Source: JBDGYW01 sp964518955 (GTDB lineage Bacteria; Gemmatimonadota; Gemmatimonadetes; Gemmatimonadales; GWC2-71-9). From it: a stretch of DNA of 64,000 nt. Under the pieces are notes generated by a model. That model was not told the DNA's origin. It worked only from the letters and a program-made list of their open reading frames with translations, and made no database searches. The stretch is taken from NCBI GenBank assembly GCA_964518955.1, contig CAZFHS010000029.1, forward strand, positions 1 through 64,000, read 5' to 3'. A program made the position numbers and the translations under genes. Each line of letters starts with the position of its first letter. Within the stretch, counting starts at the first letter, position 1. This document shows positions 16,826-26,094 of this stretch, piece after piece.

Positions 16826-18825
16826 AACACCCCTACCATTTCCATCGCGCCGAGTTGCGCCGCGCAACTCCCGCCCAGCGTACGTCCAAAGGTGAGACGC
16901 AACGCGGCCCTGATCCAAACAGGGGCTTCGGCGGTTCCAGTATCTCTGAACCATCCCTGTTCCATGAACCTAAACATCAATTCGTCGCTGGGCCTCCTTA
17001 CGAGCGCCTGTTCTGCGTCCGCGGCCCATTGCTCGTAGCTCTGCCCTGGCCCGAACACCACCTTGTTCAGGTTCACGCACGGGGCGAGCGTAACAAAGGT
17101 CAGGAAGTTATCCCAGCGAATTCCACGCACGACCTGCTCATCCAACACAACGTTTGGCATCTTCCGCAGGGCTGCTTCGGCGTCGTAATCGGCCCTAGTC
17201 CCAGAGGCACGATCGGACATTGCTTGTATCCCAGCTCGCACGAAGTTGAGATCATCGGCGTCATCTGTTCGACCGCTGGCGTAATAGAGTTTCGCCAATG
17301 CTTCGGTGCCATCATACACGAGCCTCGTGCCGATCATGGCGTCGAGCACCGTTGAACCCTCATCGATCAGAACAAAACCCAAGGAGACGATTTCTCGAAG
17401 AGTCGTTTCGGCCCTACTAACGTTGTCCTGCGAAAACTGCAACGCGGCAGCCGCGACATGTGCATCCGTGCCATCCCTGATGCCCATATAGCGCGGTATC
17501 GGAAGCTGGAAAGGCGTAATGGTATCTGGAAACGGGAGAACATATCTCGTAGCTATGATGTCGACGGAATCCGCCAATGCGACAGTCCGAAACTCGACAT
17601 GTGCTGGGTGAGCGGATACGCTGCCGAGGTACGCACGTTCACTCGCTCCAATCCCTTGCCGCACTCTCTCAAAAAGACCGAGAACCCATTCCCCCCTCGG
17701 GCCGCCTACAACACTGTCTACATCCTCAGGGAACCACGCCTGTTCGTAGAAACGCGACGGCTCCCGCTGTAACTCCCAGTCACTCGATTCAAGGCCCGCA
17801 GAGAGAAGTGCGTGCAATGCCTCGCCGGCCTGCCGCGGTGTTACCGAGCCATCAGACTCGAGATCGTAGCGACGCAACAGTTCTACTGCCGCCACCTTCG
17901 CCTGAGCGTGATCGAAACTCGGCACCGCGATTGCGGCAAGCACGGTTCCGACCGAACCGGTCATGGTCACGGTGATTACGGGCACCGAGACCAACAAACC
18001 AAGGATTCCAATACAGATGGCACCGGCCCTGAACGACATTTCGTGCCCCGCGACTGCTCCGCCAAATCCCAGATCCTTCCGAATGAGTGAGGACTGTTCA
18101 TTCCACTCCTCAACTAGGGAACTGACCTCTTGATCCACTTCCGCGCGCAGTGTCTTATCCCGGCGAATCTCCCAGACAAACATCCGGCCCATCAGACGAC
18201 CAAGCACGCCCACCAACAGGAACAGGGCGGTGGGCGCAGCCGTGATAAACCAAACTCCCGAGGGGCCGAGCAAACCGCGCGCTCCGAGCATGATCGATGC
18301 AACAAATCCGAACGGCACCCATAACGCGGCAAACAGATACGCGCACGCGCCCACCATTCTGGTCACGAGCATCAGACCTCGCTTCGCCGGCGTCACTTGA
18401 GAGAAGAGCCTCGCGCCCTGAAGAAGGAAGCCGGTGTCTCTGGGAAAATCTGCCGCCACCTGAACGACCATCAACCACCCATGACCTTGCTTCGCGGCCT
18501 TTGCCCCCAGGCGCAAAAGCCCAACGAGGCGAGCGAAGCCATACAGCAGAACTACGAGTCCCACCATCGTGGTGAGCAGCGGAGCCCACCAAACGCTGCC
18601 GAACGGCCCGAAGCTCCAAGATTCGTGTTCGCTCGCCGCCGACCAAAGCAGCGGTAGAAACAACGTCGCGTCACCGATCGCAATCACTGCGATAGGAGGC
18701 CATAGCTTGCCCTGAGCAGCCTCGAGACCAGGAGGGGGCCAGGAAAGGAATTTTCGGCTCACGGAATCCTGTTTGGGCTCCGAAGCTACGTCATCCGTCG
18801 GTGCTGAATCGTCGTTGCGGTCCAT
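16822..18825 (-). CDS. Multi-pass membrane protein of unknown function
   Basis: 667 residues. The first about 300 residues hold five or six hydrophobic segments (for example PPIAVIAIGDATLFLPLLW, LLTTMVGLVVLLYGFARLVG, GAICIGILGLLVSVPVITV). The remaining about 360 residues are soluble in character with no motif that I recognise. It is coupled by a 4-nt overlap to dacB, which suggests a link with the cell envelope. It starts 17 bp after the stop of the upstream S9 peptidase gene, so peptidase, membrane protein, dacB and glycosyltransferase may form one operon. Confidence 0.7.
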   Translation of the reverse strand: MDRNDDSAPTDDVASEPKQDSVSRKFLSWPPPGLEAAQGKLWPPIAVIAIGDATLFLPLLWSAASEHESWSFGPFGSVWWAPLLTTMVGLVVLLYGFARLVGLLRLGAKAAKQGHGWLMVVQVAADFPRDTGFLLQGARLFSQVTPAKRGLMLVTRMVGACAYLFAALWVPFGFVASIMLGARGLLGPSGVWFITAAPTALFLLVGVLGRLMGRMFVWEIRRDKTLRAEVDQEVSSLVEEWNEQSSLIRKDLGFGGAVAGHEMSFRAGAICIGILGLLVSVPVITVTMTGSVGTVLAAIAVPSFDHAQAKVAAVELLRRYDLESDGSVTPRQAGEALHALLSAGLESSDWELQREPSRFYEQAWFPEDVDSVVGGPRGEWVLGLFERVRQGIGASERAYLGSVSAHPAHVEFRTVALADSVDIIATRYVLPFPDTITPFQLPIPRYMGIRDGTDAHVAAAALQFSQDNVSRAETTLREIVSLGFVLIDEGSTVLDAMIGTRLVYDGTEALAKLYYASGRTDDADDLNFVRAGIQAMSDRASGTRADYDAEAALRKMPNVVLDEQVVRGIRWDNFLTFVTLAPCVNLNKVVFGPGQSYEQWAADAEQALVRRPSDELMFRFMEQGWFRDTGTAEAPVWIRAALRLTFGRTLGGSCAAQLGAMEMVGVL

Positions 18826-18841
18826 CTGTCACCCCGCTAGG

Positions 18842-20875
18842 TCAAGGACGCTCAATGCCTTTCACGTACTTATCGTACCAAGCCAGGTAGCGCTCCAGCC
18901 GGTCCTTCTGATATGACGGCACGCGCAATCCATGTGATTGCCCCGGGTATACCACGAGTTGCGTTTCCCTACCCAGCCGTCTCAATGCCTGGTAGAGCTG
19001 CTCGGAATTCTGGATCGGCACGTTCCAGTCGTGCTCTCCACCCATGATCAATGTGGGCGTGACGATGTTCTCCACCCTGTTGAACGGCGAGATGCGTTCC
19101 CATGCCTCTCGGTTCTCCCATGGGAGACCCAACTCTCCCTCCCACTGCAGCTGGTAATGATCGTGTCCATAGTTGGCCACGTAGAGAACTTCGCTCGCTC
19201 CTGTGATTGCAGCCTTGAACCTGTCTGTCTTGGTAATCACATGATCGGTCAGAATTCCGCCGTACGACCACCCCCCTACGCCGAGCTTCTCCGGATCTGC
19301 ATATCCCTGCGCAATGGCATAGTCGACACCAGCCATCACGTCTTCGAAGTCCTTGTTGCCCCAGTCGGCCCATAGCGCGTGCGAGAACGCCTGCCCGTAT
19401 CCCGAGGAGCCACGGGGATTCGTCATCACGACGACATATCCACGGGCAGCAAATAGCTGCGCATCGAAGTTGAAGCTGTGGCTGTACTGAGAGACCGGTC
19501 CGCCATGGATCCGCAACAGTGTCGGATACCGCACGCCTGCATCGAAGCCCGGAGGTAAATAAACGAACCCTTCGATCTCGGTGCCATCGCTGCTGGGGAA
19601 TTGGACGTTTCTAACTTCGGCGAGTCGAATTCCAGAGATGAACTCTTCGTTCACTGTTGTGATTTGCTCGAGTTCACTCCCGCGCAACAAGAAAACTTCC
19701 CCAGGCAGGTCGGTACGTGACACCAAGGTTGCAATCTTACCGCCGGGTCCGTAGTTGAAACTACGCGCACTCAGTTGACCCGAAATTGGCCGGGTTATTC
19801 GGCCGCTCGAGGTTTCTATGTTCGCCAGGTGATTCTCGCCGCTGTCTTCGAGGCCGAAGTAGATCGATCGACCGTTAGACGAATAGTGCGGAGAGCCTAC
19901 GTTTCGATCCAACGACGCGGTGAGAACGCGCTCCTCCCCACCGTTTGCGGAAGCCACCGCGAGATGGTTTGTGGCGTACCATATCAACTCCGGCTGCGTC
20001 ACCGTCACATATGCGATGGACTGACCGTCCGGGCTCCACGCAGGCGATCTGTCAGAACCGGTGTTGGTCGTAATTTGGAGAAGTGTCTCGCCCCGGTCGG
20101 TATTGTCGGCGGCTACGACCCAGATATCGCTATTGGAATTCCCGTCGGGGTTATCCGTTCGGTTGCTGACAAACGCTACCCGGCTTCCGTCAGGGCTCCA
20201 CACAGCCTGAGACTCGTCGAAATCCCCGGAGGTGATCTGCGTGATCTCTTCGCTCGCGAGATCGAAGACGTACAGGTGCGTGTGTCGATTACCTGTCAGG
20301 TATCCTGTACCGTCTCGTTTGAACTGCAGCCTATCTATTACCCACGGCTTCGGCGTGTCCGACTCCTCGTCTTCGGCTTGTTCTTCGGGATCGCGTATGG
20401 TGAGCAGTAGCTTGGTGGCGTCGGGAGACCATGCGTAGCTCGAGATTCCCTGTTCCAGTTTGGTGAGTTGTACGGCTTCACCGCCATTCCGGTTCAATGT
20501 CCACACCTGGGTCCTGCTGCCATTCCTGGATGCGGTGAACGACAGAAACTGCCCGTCGGGACTCCACCTCGGCTGGCTCGCGGATGATCCCTTCGCGGTC
20601 ATCGGAATGGCTTCTCCACCATCGGCGGAAATCATCCAAATCCTGGTTTCGCTACTCTCATCCTCCAGGCTGGTGCTGCGCACAGTGAAGGCCACCCACT
20701 GACCGTCTGGGCTGACCTGGGGGTCGCCGACCCGTTGAATCTCGAACAGATCGTCGACGGTGAGAGCGCGCCTCGACTGACAAACGAGAGATTCTGGAGC
20801 GGAAAACACGAGCAGTAGGGACGCGAGCAACCAGGACGCAGGTAACAACGCCCTTCTGGGTGCATGGGTTTTCAT
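18842..20875 (-). CDS. Secreted S9-family peptidase (DPP/acylaminoacyl-peptidase type)
   Basis: 677 residues with a signal peptide (RRALLPASWLLASLLLVFSAPESLVCQ). A propeller of TolB/WD40-like blades recurs (for example WSPDGQFLSFTASR and WSPDGSRVAFVSNR). The C-terminal hydrolase domain has GGWSYGG (nucleophile), GGEHDWNVP (acid) and GQSHGL (histidine). It would release dipeptides or acylated amino acids from peptides in the periplasm. It is the third S9 enzyme in the window, smaller than the 964-residue one. Confidence 0.92.
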   Translation of the reverse strand: MKTHAPRRALLPASWLLASLLLVFSAPESLVCQSRRALTVDDLFEIQRVGDPQVSPDGQWVAFTVRSTSLEDESSETRIWMISADGGEAIPMTAKGSSASQPRWSPDGQFLSFTASRNGSRTQVWTLNRNGGEAVQLTKLEQGISSYAWSPDATKLLLTIRDPEEQAEDEESDTPKPWVIDRLQFKRDGTGYLTGNRHTHLYVFDLASEEITQITSGDFDESQAVWSPDGSRVAFVSNRTDNPDGNSNSDIWVVAADNTDRGETLLQITTNTGSDRSPAWSPDGQSIAYVTVTQPELIWYATNHLAVASANGGEERVLTASLDRNVGSPHYSSNGRSIYFGLEDSGENHLANIETSSGRITRPISGQLSARSFNYGPGGKIATLVSRTDLPGEVFLLRGSELEQITTVNEEFISGIRLAEVRNVQFPSSDGTEIEGFVYLPPGFDAGVRYPTLLRIHGGPVSQYSHSFNFDAQLFAARGYVVVMTNPRGSSGYGQAFSHALWADWGNKDFEDVMAGVDYAIAQGYADPEKLGVGGWSYGGILTDHVITKTDRFKAAITGASEVLYVANYGHDHYQLQWEGELGLPWENREAWERISPFNRVENIVTPTLIMGGEHDWNVPIQNSEQLYQALRRLGRETQLVVYPGQSHGLRVPSYQKDRLERYLAWYDKYVKGIERP

Positions 20876-20951
20876 TGGCGTACTCCGGTTCGGTCTGCGA
20901 GTTTATGCAGTCGTTCCAGCGGCCTGCCAACCAGCTTGCAACACCAGGCAG

Positions 20952-21701
20952 CTAGTTCACGATTGGCCTGAGTTTGATGTTCCTGTAACGCAAAGTATGA
21001 CCATGGTCCTGAAGTCCGATATGACCGGACGTGGCTCTTCCGTAACCCGGATAGTCGGCAAACTTGCTGTCCTCGACCAACTGCTCCCACACGGGCGACC
21101 AAAATTCGTACTCCACCGTTAGCTGTCCGTTCAGCCAATGTTCGACGTGAGCCCCATTTACGATGATCCTCGCGTGGTTCCATTCACCCAGAGGATTGGT
21201 TGCGGTGACCCTCGATGCGTGCAGATCGTAGTTGTCGCCGGTGAGGTGGGTGTGCATGTCCATCGTGTTCATCTCGATGTACGCAGTATCATCCAACACC
21301 TGATACTCTGGTGCATTGTGCCAAATCGGTTCTCCCGGACTTTCGATTGCCCTGTAGAGTATCCCACTGTTGGCCACGGGCGACAGCAAGAACTCGATGC
21401 TCAATTCGAAGTTTTCGAATTTTTCTTCAGTTATGATGTCTCCGCCGTAGCCCTCTTCTTCCCCGTCCGACGCCAGCACGATCAAACAGCCGTCGGCCAC
21501 TTCCCAGCCGACTTCGGGGAAACTCTCCTGGTTGTAGCCTCTCCAACCGTTGGTGGAATGACCGTCGAACAAGAGGATCCACCCCGCTTCTACTTCCGCT
21601 GCGGTCAACGTGTTGGGTGGTATGGGTGCTAGTTCCTCATCACTGCTCGCACACGCACTCACCAGTATCGCTACCGTTGCCACTCCGATCCAATTCTCCA
21701 C
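20952..21701 (-). CDS. DUF1080 (3-keto-disaccharide hydrolase-like) lipoprotein
   Basis: About 249 residues from a GTG at 21701, chosen because the product then begins VENWIGVATVAILVSAC, a lipoprotein signal with lipobox, and purine-rich sequence lies just upstream. The mature domain has the DUF1080 landmarks WILLFDGHSTNGW, NSGILYRA, EYQVLDD and GHIGLQDHG. This concanavalin-like fold is known from 3-keto-disaccharide hydrolases. It lies 11 bp after a Gfo/Idh/MocA oxidoreductase on the same strand, a common pairing in which the oxidoreductase makes 3-keto sugars. Confidence 0.88.
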   Translation of the reverse strand: MENWIGVATVAILVSACASSDEELAPIPPNTLTAAEVEAGWILLFDGHSTNGWRGYNQESFPEVGWEVADGCLIVLASDGEEEGYGGDIITEEKFENFELSIEFLLSPVANSGILYRAIESPGEPIWHNAPEYQVLDDTAYIEMNTMDMHTHLTGDNYDLHASRVTATNPLGEWNHARIIVNGAHVEHWLNGQLTVEYEFWSPVWEQLVEDSKFADYPGYGRATSGHIGLQDHGHTLRYRNIKLRPIVN

Positions 21702-21712
21702 CTTTCCCCCCC

Positions 21713-23077
21713 TCACGACGACACCCTCATGTTGTCGGGATCCCATCTCACGATTGTCTCTTCCGCCAGGCAATCGTTGCAGATCAAGGCTGGTGCGGCG
21801 GCCCTGAAGCCGAAAACCGCATCCTCAATCACAGGCCTGCCGTCGCGAACTCCCGCAAAGAAGTTGTTGAAATGGTCCACGTGCGCTCCCCAGTATCCCT
21901 CCTCCGCCTTGTATACGCTCTCGCTGGGCGGCAGCATCTGCTTTCGCTCCCCAAAACTTGCCGCACGCTCGTCTTCTTTGGCTTTTGCGAATGGATCCTC
22001 GTTCGGATCGTTCTTTTTGTTGAGCCGCACCGTCACTTCAGTCCAGGTGATATCCATCGACCCCTCGTTGCCGACAAGGCGCAGATAGGTGCTGCCGGAC
22101 GTTCCATCGACGAAGTTGCACCGTAGGGAGAGGTTGAAGGGCGGATGGTTCTCGGTTTCGGGGTAATCGAACATCCCAAGCACGACGTCGGGCGCATCCC
22201 TTCCATCCTTCCAGAACCGCAGGCCTCCTGTGGCTTGGATCTTGTTCGGACCGTTGGAACCGACGATTGAATGGAGGCTCGAGAACAGGTGCACAAAGAG
22301 ATCGCCGGACACGCCCGTGCCATAGTCGTAGTAGTTGCGCCACCTGAAAAACCGTATCGGATCAAACGGGTGACGGGGTGCCTCACCAAGGAATTCATCC
22401 CAATCAACAGTTTCGGGAGAAGCGTCCTCGGGAATCTCGTATTGCCATGCGCCGTTCGGCGAATTTCTAGCCCAGAAACCCTCTGCGTAGTTCAGTTCGC
22501 CAATGACGCCCTGCTCGTACAGTTCCCTGGCCTTCTCGTTTCCAAGCGAACTCATGCCCTGGCTGCCGACCTCCAGTGTTTGCCCGGTTTCGTCCTGAGC
22601 GCGAATCATCTCGGGCCCTTCATCCAGACTGTGGACCATCGGCTTTTCTACGTACACCGCCTTCCCAGCCCGCATGGCGTCTATCGAGATTTTTTTGTGC
22701 CAGTGATCGGGGACGGCGACAATCACGGCATCCACATCGTCTCGCGCGATGATCTCGCGGTAATCCCGCGTCGTGACGATCGGATCTTCTTCGCCCCACT
22801 CTTCCTGGGCCTTTGTGAGCCGCCCGTCATACAGGTCACATGCGGCAATGAGCTTCACCCCTTCGATACCAATCGCAGTATTCGTGTCGATGGTGCCCAT
22901 ACCTCCGGCACCGATCAAGGCGAGCTGGATCTGGTCGTTGGGCGAGTATCTGGATCGCTCAGGGCGCACGAGTGTTCGGGTAGCGCCCATTGAGTGTGGA
23001 GAGGGCACAGCGGCAGCCACGTACGTTCCAGCGGCAACTTTGGTGAGAAAGGACCTTCGCGATTCGGACTTGGTCAT
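21713..23077 (-). CDS. Gfo/Idh/MocA-family oxidoreductase with Tat signal
   Basis: 454 residues. The N-terminus SRRSFLTKVAAGTYVAAAVPSP is a twin-arginine signal, so the folded enzyme is exported with its NAD(P) cofactor. The Rossmann motif LALIGAGGMGTIDTN lies near residue 50 and the family motif VEKPMVHS near 145. By family knowledge it oxidises or reduces sugars or polyols. With the DUF1080 gene just downstream it probably forms a carbohydrate-processing pair in the periplasm. Confidence 0.9.
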   Translation of the reverse strand: MTKSESRRSFLTKVAAGTYVAAAVPSPHSMGATRTLVRPERSRYSPNDQIQLALIGAGGMGTIDTNTAIGIEGVKLIAACDLYDGRLTKAQEEWGEEDPIVTTRDYREIIARDDVDAVIVAVPDHWHKKISIDAMRAGKAVYVEKPMVHSLDEGPEMIRAQDETGQTLEVGSQGMSSLGNEKARELYEQGVIGELNYAEGFWARNSPNGAWQYEIPEDASPETVDWDEFLGEAPRHPFDPIRFFRWRNYYDYGTGVSGDLFVHLFSSLHSIVGSNGPNKIQATGGLRFWKDGRDAPDVVLGMFDYPETENHPPFNLSLRCNFVDGTSGSTYLRLVGNEGSMDITWTEVTVRLNKKNDPNEDPFAKAKEDERAASFGERKQMLPPSESVYKAEEGYWGAHVDHFNNFFAGVRDGRPVIEDAVFGFRAAAPALICNDCLAEETIVRWDPDNMRVSS

Positions 23078-23123
23078 CTCGCTGCTCCTAGGAGTATTAA
23101 ATGATGGTGATGAGAGGGATCAC

Positions 23124-24401
23124 TTAATGCACAGAACAGGATATGCAGGGATCGTATGATCGAACGAGCATCGAGCAGAGCAATTCGAGATCCTCGTCGG
23201 TCATGGTATCGGAGACGAACTGCGGAACCAGATCGTTCAGGTCGTGCTGGATATTTGCATGGTTCTGAGTCGTCGGAATGACACAGTCAGCCTTGATCAC
23301 GCGCCCATCGGCGCCGTATTCGTAGCAGTGGTAAAGAATCCCCCTGGGCGCTTCAACGACCCCCACTCCGATACCCGCTTGCGGAGTGAAATCGGAGCGT
23401 GCCGGTCCCTGGTCTCCAGGACCGGTCAGCACGTCGGTCAGGCGAATTGCCTCGAGCGTCGCATGCACACATTCAACAACACGCGCTGCGTTGTTCAAAA
23501 ACGGATTATGACAAACCGGTTCCAATCCCAGTTCCGCCGCAACCGCGCTCGCTTCAGAATGCAGGCACCGGTGATTGTTGTTGAAACGAGCGAGTGCACC
23601 AACGGCAAAGGACTCTCTCGACAGCTTGCACCACTTGGAGGTTCCTTTGCCAACGACATATTCGTTGGTCATCTCCAGGTACTTGTAGGCGGGGCGCACC
23701 ACACCGTCCGTAGACACCATCTCCCGTCCGATGAAGGCGTAGTCGTCGTCACCTTTGATCGATACGAACTCGGTCTCTCGTACGAAGTCAGGAATCTCAA
23801 ACGACTTGAACACCTCGACCACAGTCTTGAGATCTTCCATCGAGCGCACGAGTTCATCACGCATGCCAAGCAACTTTTCACGACTCGGCACCATCGAAAC
23901 ACCACCGACGCAAAACGCCACCGGGTGCGTGGTTCTTCCTGCTACCAGATCACATAGGCGATTCGCCAGGCTCTTGAGGCGCTTCGCGAGATCGACCAAC
24001 TCCGGATGTGTGGCAATCAGCGGAATCACACTAGGGAGACGGAGAAAATCCGGCGCGGCCAAGAAGAACAAATGCAACACGTGACTCTGTAGTGTTTCGC
24101 CGTGCTTCGCCAGCAACCTGAGATTTGCAGCCTGCTCAGGAATGGCAATCCCGAATGCATCCTCTGTGGCTTCAAGACTGGTCAGACAGTGAGCAATGGA
24201 ACAGATGCCGCATATTCGCGAGCTCAACAGAGGCGACGCCGTATAGTGTTTGCCCTTCAGCATCACTTCGAAGAACCGTGGCGTTTCCACGACTTCCCAG
24301 CTCGCTTTCTCGAGCTTGCCGTCACGAACCCGAACCTTGATGTTGCCGTGCCCCTCGACACGGGCGATATGATGTAGATCGACGTCCAGGTTGACTTTCA
24401 T
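23124..24401 (-). CDS. hydA: NiFe hydrogenase large subunit, group 3b type
   Basis: 425 residues with both nickel-binding motifs: RICGICSIAHC near residue 62 and DPCISCSVH at the C-terminus. The last residues after the second motif match the short tail removed in maturation of many large subunits. The four-gene set (beta Fe-S, gamma FAD, small, large) is that of group 3b, bidirectional NADP-linked cytosolic hydrogenases also called sulfhydrogenases because some reduce elemental sulfur. Its ATG overlaps the stop of the small-subunit gene (ATGA). No maturation genes are in the window. Confidence 0.92.
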   Translation of the reverse strand: MKVNLDVDLHHIARVEGHGNIKVRVRDGKLEKASWEVVETPRFFEVMLKGKHYTASPLLSSRICGICSIAHCLTSLEATEDAFGIAIPEQAANLRLLAKHGETLQSHVLHLFFLAAPDFLRLPSVIPLIATHPELVDLAKRLKSLANRLCDLVAGRTTHPVAFCVGGVSMVPSREKLLGMRDELVRSMEDLKTVVEVFKSFEIPDFVRETEFVSIKGDDDYAFIGREMVSTDGVVRPAYKYLEMTNEYVVGKGTSKWCKLSRESFAVGALARFNNNHRCLHSEASAVAAELGLEPVCHNPFLNNAARVVECVHATLEAIRLTDVLTGPGDQGPARSDFTPQAGIGVGVVEAPRGILYHCYEYGADGRVIKADCVIPTTQNHANIQHDLNDLVPQFVSDTMTDEDLELLCSMLVRSYDPCISCSVH

Positions 24402-25180
24402 CTGACACCCTCGAATCCGCCGAAGAATTCGAAACGTTCCGCAATCTCACGTTCCCCGAACCCACGTTCTTTGGCGATTTCCAGAAAAGACTCTATGTTC
24501 GCGTCCTCTGCGGGGCCGCGGCAGCCCCAACAACCCAACCCTCCAGCCGGACATGGGGCATTGCATCCGCCTCGGGTGATCGGCCCCAGGCATAGCTGGC
24601 CTGTGTTGGCGCACCCGACCTCCGTGCAATCGAGATCGCACACACAAACCGTGTAGCGTTGCTTGCACTCGAGGCAGACCGGGTAGGCGGGAAAATGGTA
24701 GGGCACATCCCACACCATATGCTGGATGATGCGTTCGACTTCTTCTTTGCTGACCGGACATCCCGGGATCTTGAGATCGACCTTGACCACTTCGTGGACA
24801 GCACGAGCGGGAAGTGTTTCCTTAGCGCGTTCGCCGTACACCTCGCGATTGGCATCATTCAGGTCGAATGCATTCTTCAGCTTATTCACGCCTCCGAACG
24901 TCGCACACGCTCCCAGGGCAACGAGCGTCGTTGCCCTCTCACGAATCTTGAGTAGACGTTCGATTTCATCACTGCGAGTGATTGAGCCCTCGATCATCGC
25001 GATATCATATTCTTCGCTGCGCGCTGAGGATATTTCGCGAAAATCTACGACCTCGATGGTCTCGAGGAAGTCCACGAGCGTCTCTTCTTTGTTCGCCAAC
25101 TGCAGCTCACAACCCTCGCACGACGTGAAGTCAAACACCGCCACCCGTGGCTTCTTCGGTTCAATGCCTAGGTACTTCAT
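24398..25180 (-). CDS. hydD: NiFe hydrogenase small subunit, group 3b type
   Basis: About 260 residues from the ATG at 25180 (MKYLGIEPKK). The open frame extends further upstream but that part overlaps the gamma-subunit gene. The proximal-cluster motif SCEGCEL near residue 22 starts the subunit, GACATFGG and IPGCPVSKEE follow, and a cysteine-rich C-terminal part (about residues 160-235) would bind the remaining clusters. There is no Tat signal, consistent with a cytosolic enzyme. It starts 5 bp after the gamma subunit and overlaps the large-subunit gene. Confidence 0.9.
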   Translation of the reverse strand: MKYLGIEPKKPRVAVFDFTSCEGCELQLANKEETLVDFLETIEVVDFREISSARSEEYDIAMIEGSITRSDEIERLLKIRERATTLVALGACATFGGVNKLKNAFDLNDANREVYGERAKETLPARAVHEVVKVDLKIPGCPVSKEEVERIIQHMVWDVPYHFPAYPVCLECKQRYTVCVCDLDCTEVGCANTGQLCLGPITRGGCNAPCPAGGLGCWGCRGPAEDANIESFLEIAKERGFGEREIAERFEFFGGFEGVR

Positions 25181-25185
25181 GGGCG

Positions 25186-26094
25186 CTAGATCGCTTCCTT
25201 GAGATTCATGACAGTCCAGTAGTCGAACACGGGCCCTGAGACACAGGTGTAGGTCGACCCAACATTGCAGCGGCAACACTTGCCCATGCCGCAGTGCATG
25301 CGCCGTTCGAGCGAAACGAACATGCGCTGCATAGGCATGCCTTGCTCGCTGAGCCAATTACAGACGTATTTGAACATCACAGGTGGCCCACATACGATCG
25401 CGAACGTGTCGCGCGATACATCGCCGACACTGGGCAAGAGATCCGTAATCCTTCCGACCGGCCCACGCCACGACTCGTCACCACGATCTACTATGATCGA
25501 CAGCTCCACTCCGTCGACCCGCCGCCACTGTTCGTACTGGTAGTCGAACAGGAGGTTGCTCGGATTTGCAGTGCCGTAGAGAATGTGCACGTTTTCGTAG
25601 TCAGCTCGGTTCTCTGTGACACTGAAGATCGCCGACCGTAGTGGAGCCAATCCAAGCCCACCCGCAATGAGCAGCACGTTGTTGCTTTTCATCCGTTCGA
25701 GCGGGAAGTGAGTGCCAAACGGACCGCGGATTCCGACCAACGAACCCGGCTGAGCGCGATGCAGAACCCCTGTCACCAACCCCGCCCTTCTGATGCAAAG
25801 CTCGAGCATGCCCCTCTGCGTGGTGGATCCCGAAATGGATATGGGGATTTCCCCGTAACCTGGGACCTCGACCATGACAAACTGGCCTGGTAAGAAGGTG
25901 AACCGTTCCCTTTCGCTCTGACGAACGAGCCGAATGTGGAACAGCTTCTCCATATCCGTGAGCTTGGTGATGTTGGTGATTTCTGCCTTGAAAGTCCGGT
26001 CCACGTGCTGGAGGCGGTCACGACGTCTGAAGTTCAAGGGCTCCTGTACCTCGGCCTCTTTGTTGACGTCGTATGGATGAAACAGGCCGGTCAT
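25186..26094 (-). CDS. hydG: Hydrogenase FAD/NAD(P)-binding gamma subunit
   Basis: About 302 residues from ATG 26094. It belongs to the ferredoxin-NADP reductase superfamily: FAD-binding region with FLPGQFVMVEVPGYGE, NAD(P)-binding VLLIAGGLGLAPLRSA, and a C-terminal [2Fe-2S] cysteine set (CGMGKCCRCNVG...C). It passes electrons between NAD(P)H and the Fe-S beta subunit. Its ATG overlaps the stop of hydB (ATGA). Confidence 0.92.
   Translation of the reverse strand: MTGLFHPYDVNKEAEVQEPLNFRRRDRLQHVDRTFKAEITNITKLTDMEKLFHIRLVRQSERERFTFLPGQFVMVEVPGYGEIPISISGSTTQRGMLELCIRRAGLVTGVLHRAQPGSLVGIRGPFGTHFPLERMKSNNVLLIAGGLGLAPLRSAIFSVTENRADYENVHILYGTANPSNLLFDYQYEQWRRVDGVELSIIVDRGDESWRGPVGRITDLLPSVGDVSRDTFAIVCGPPVMFKYVCNWLSEQGMPMQRMFVSLERRMHCGMGKCCRCNVGSTYTCVSGPVFDYWTVMNLKEAI

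Noticed and set aside
25181..25357. N-terminal extension of the hydrogenase small subunit
   Set aside because: It would overlap the gamma-subunit gene and has no counterpart in the family; the ATG at 25180 gives the expected start.
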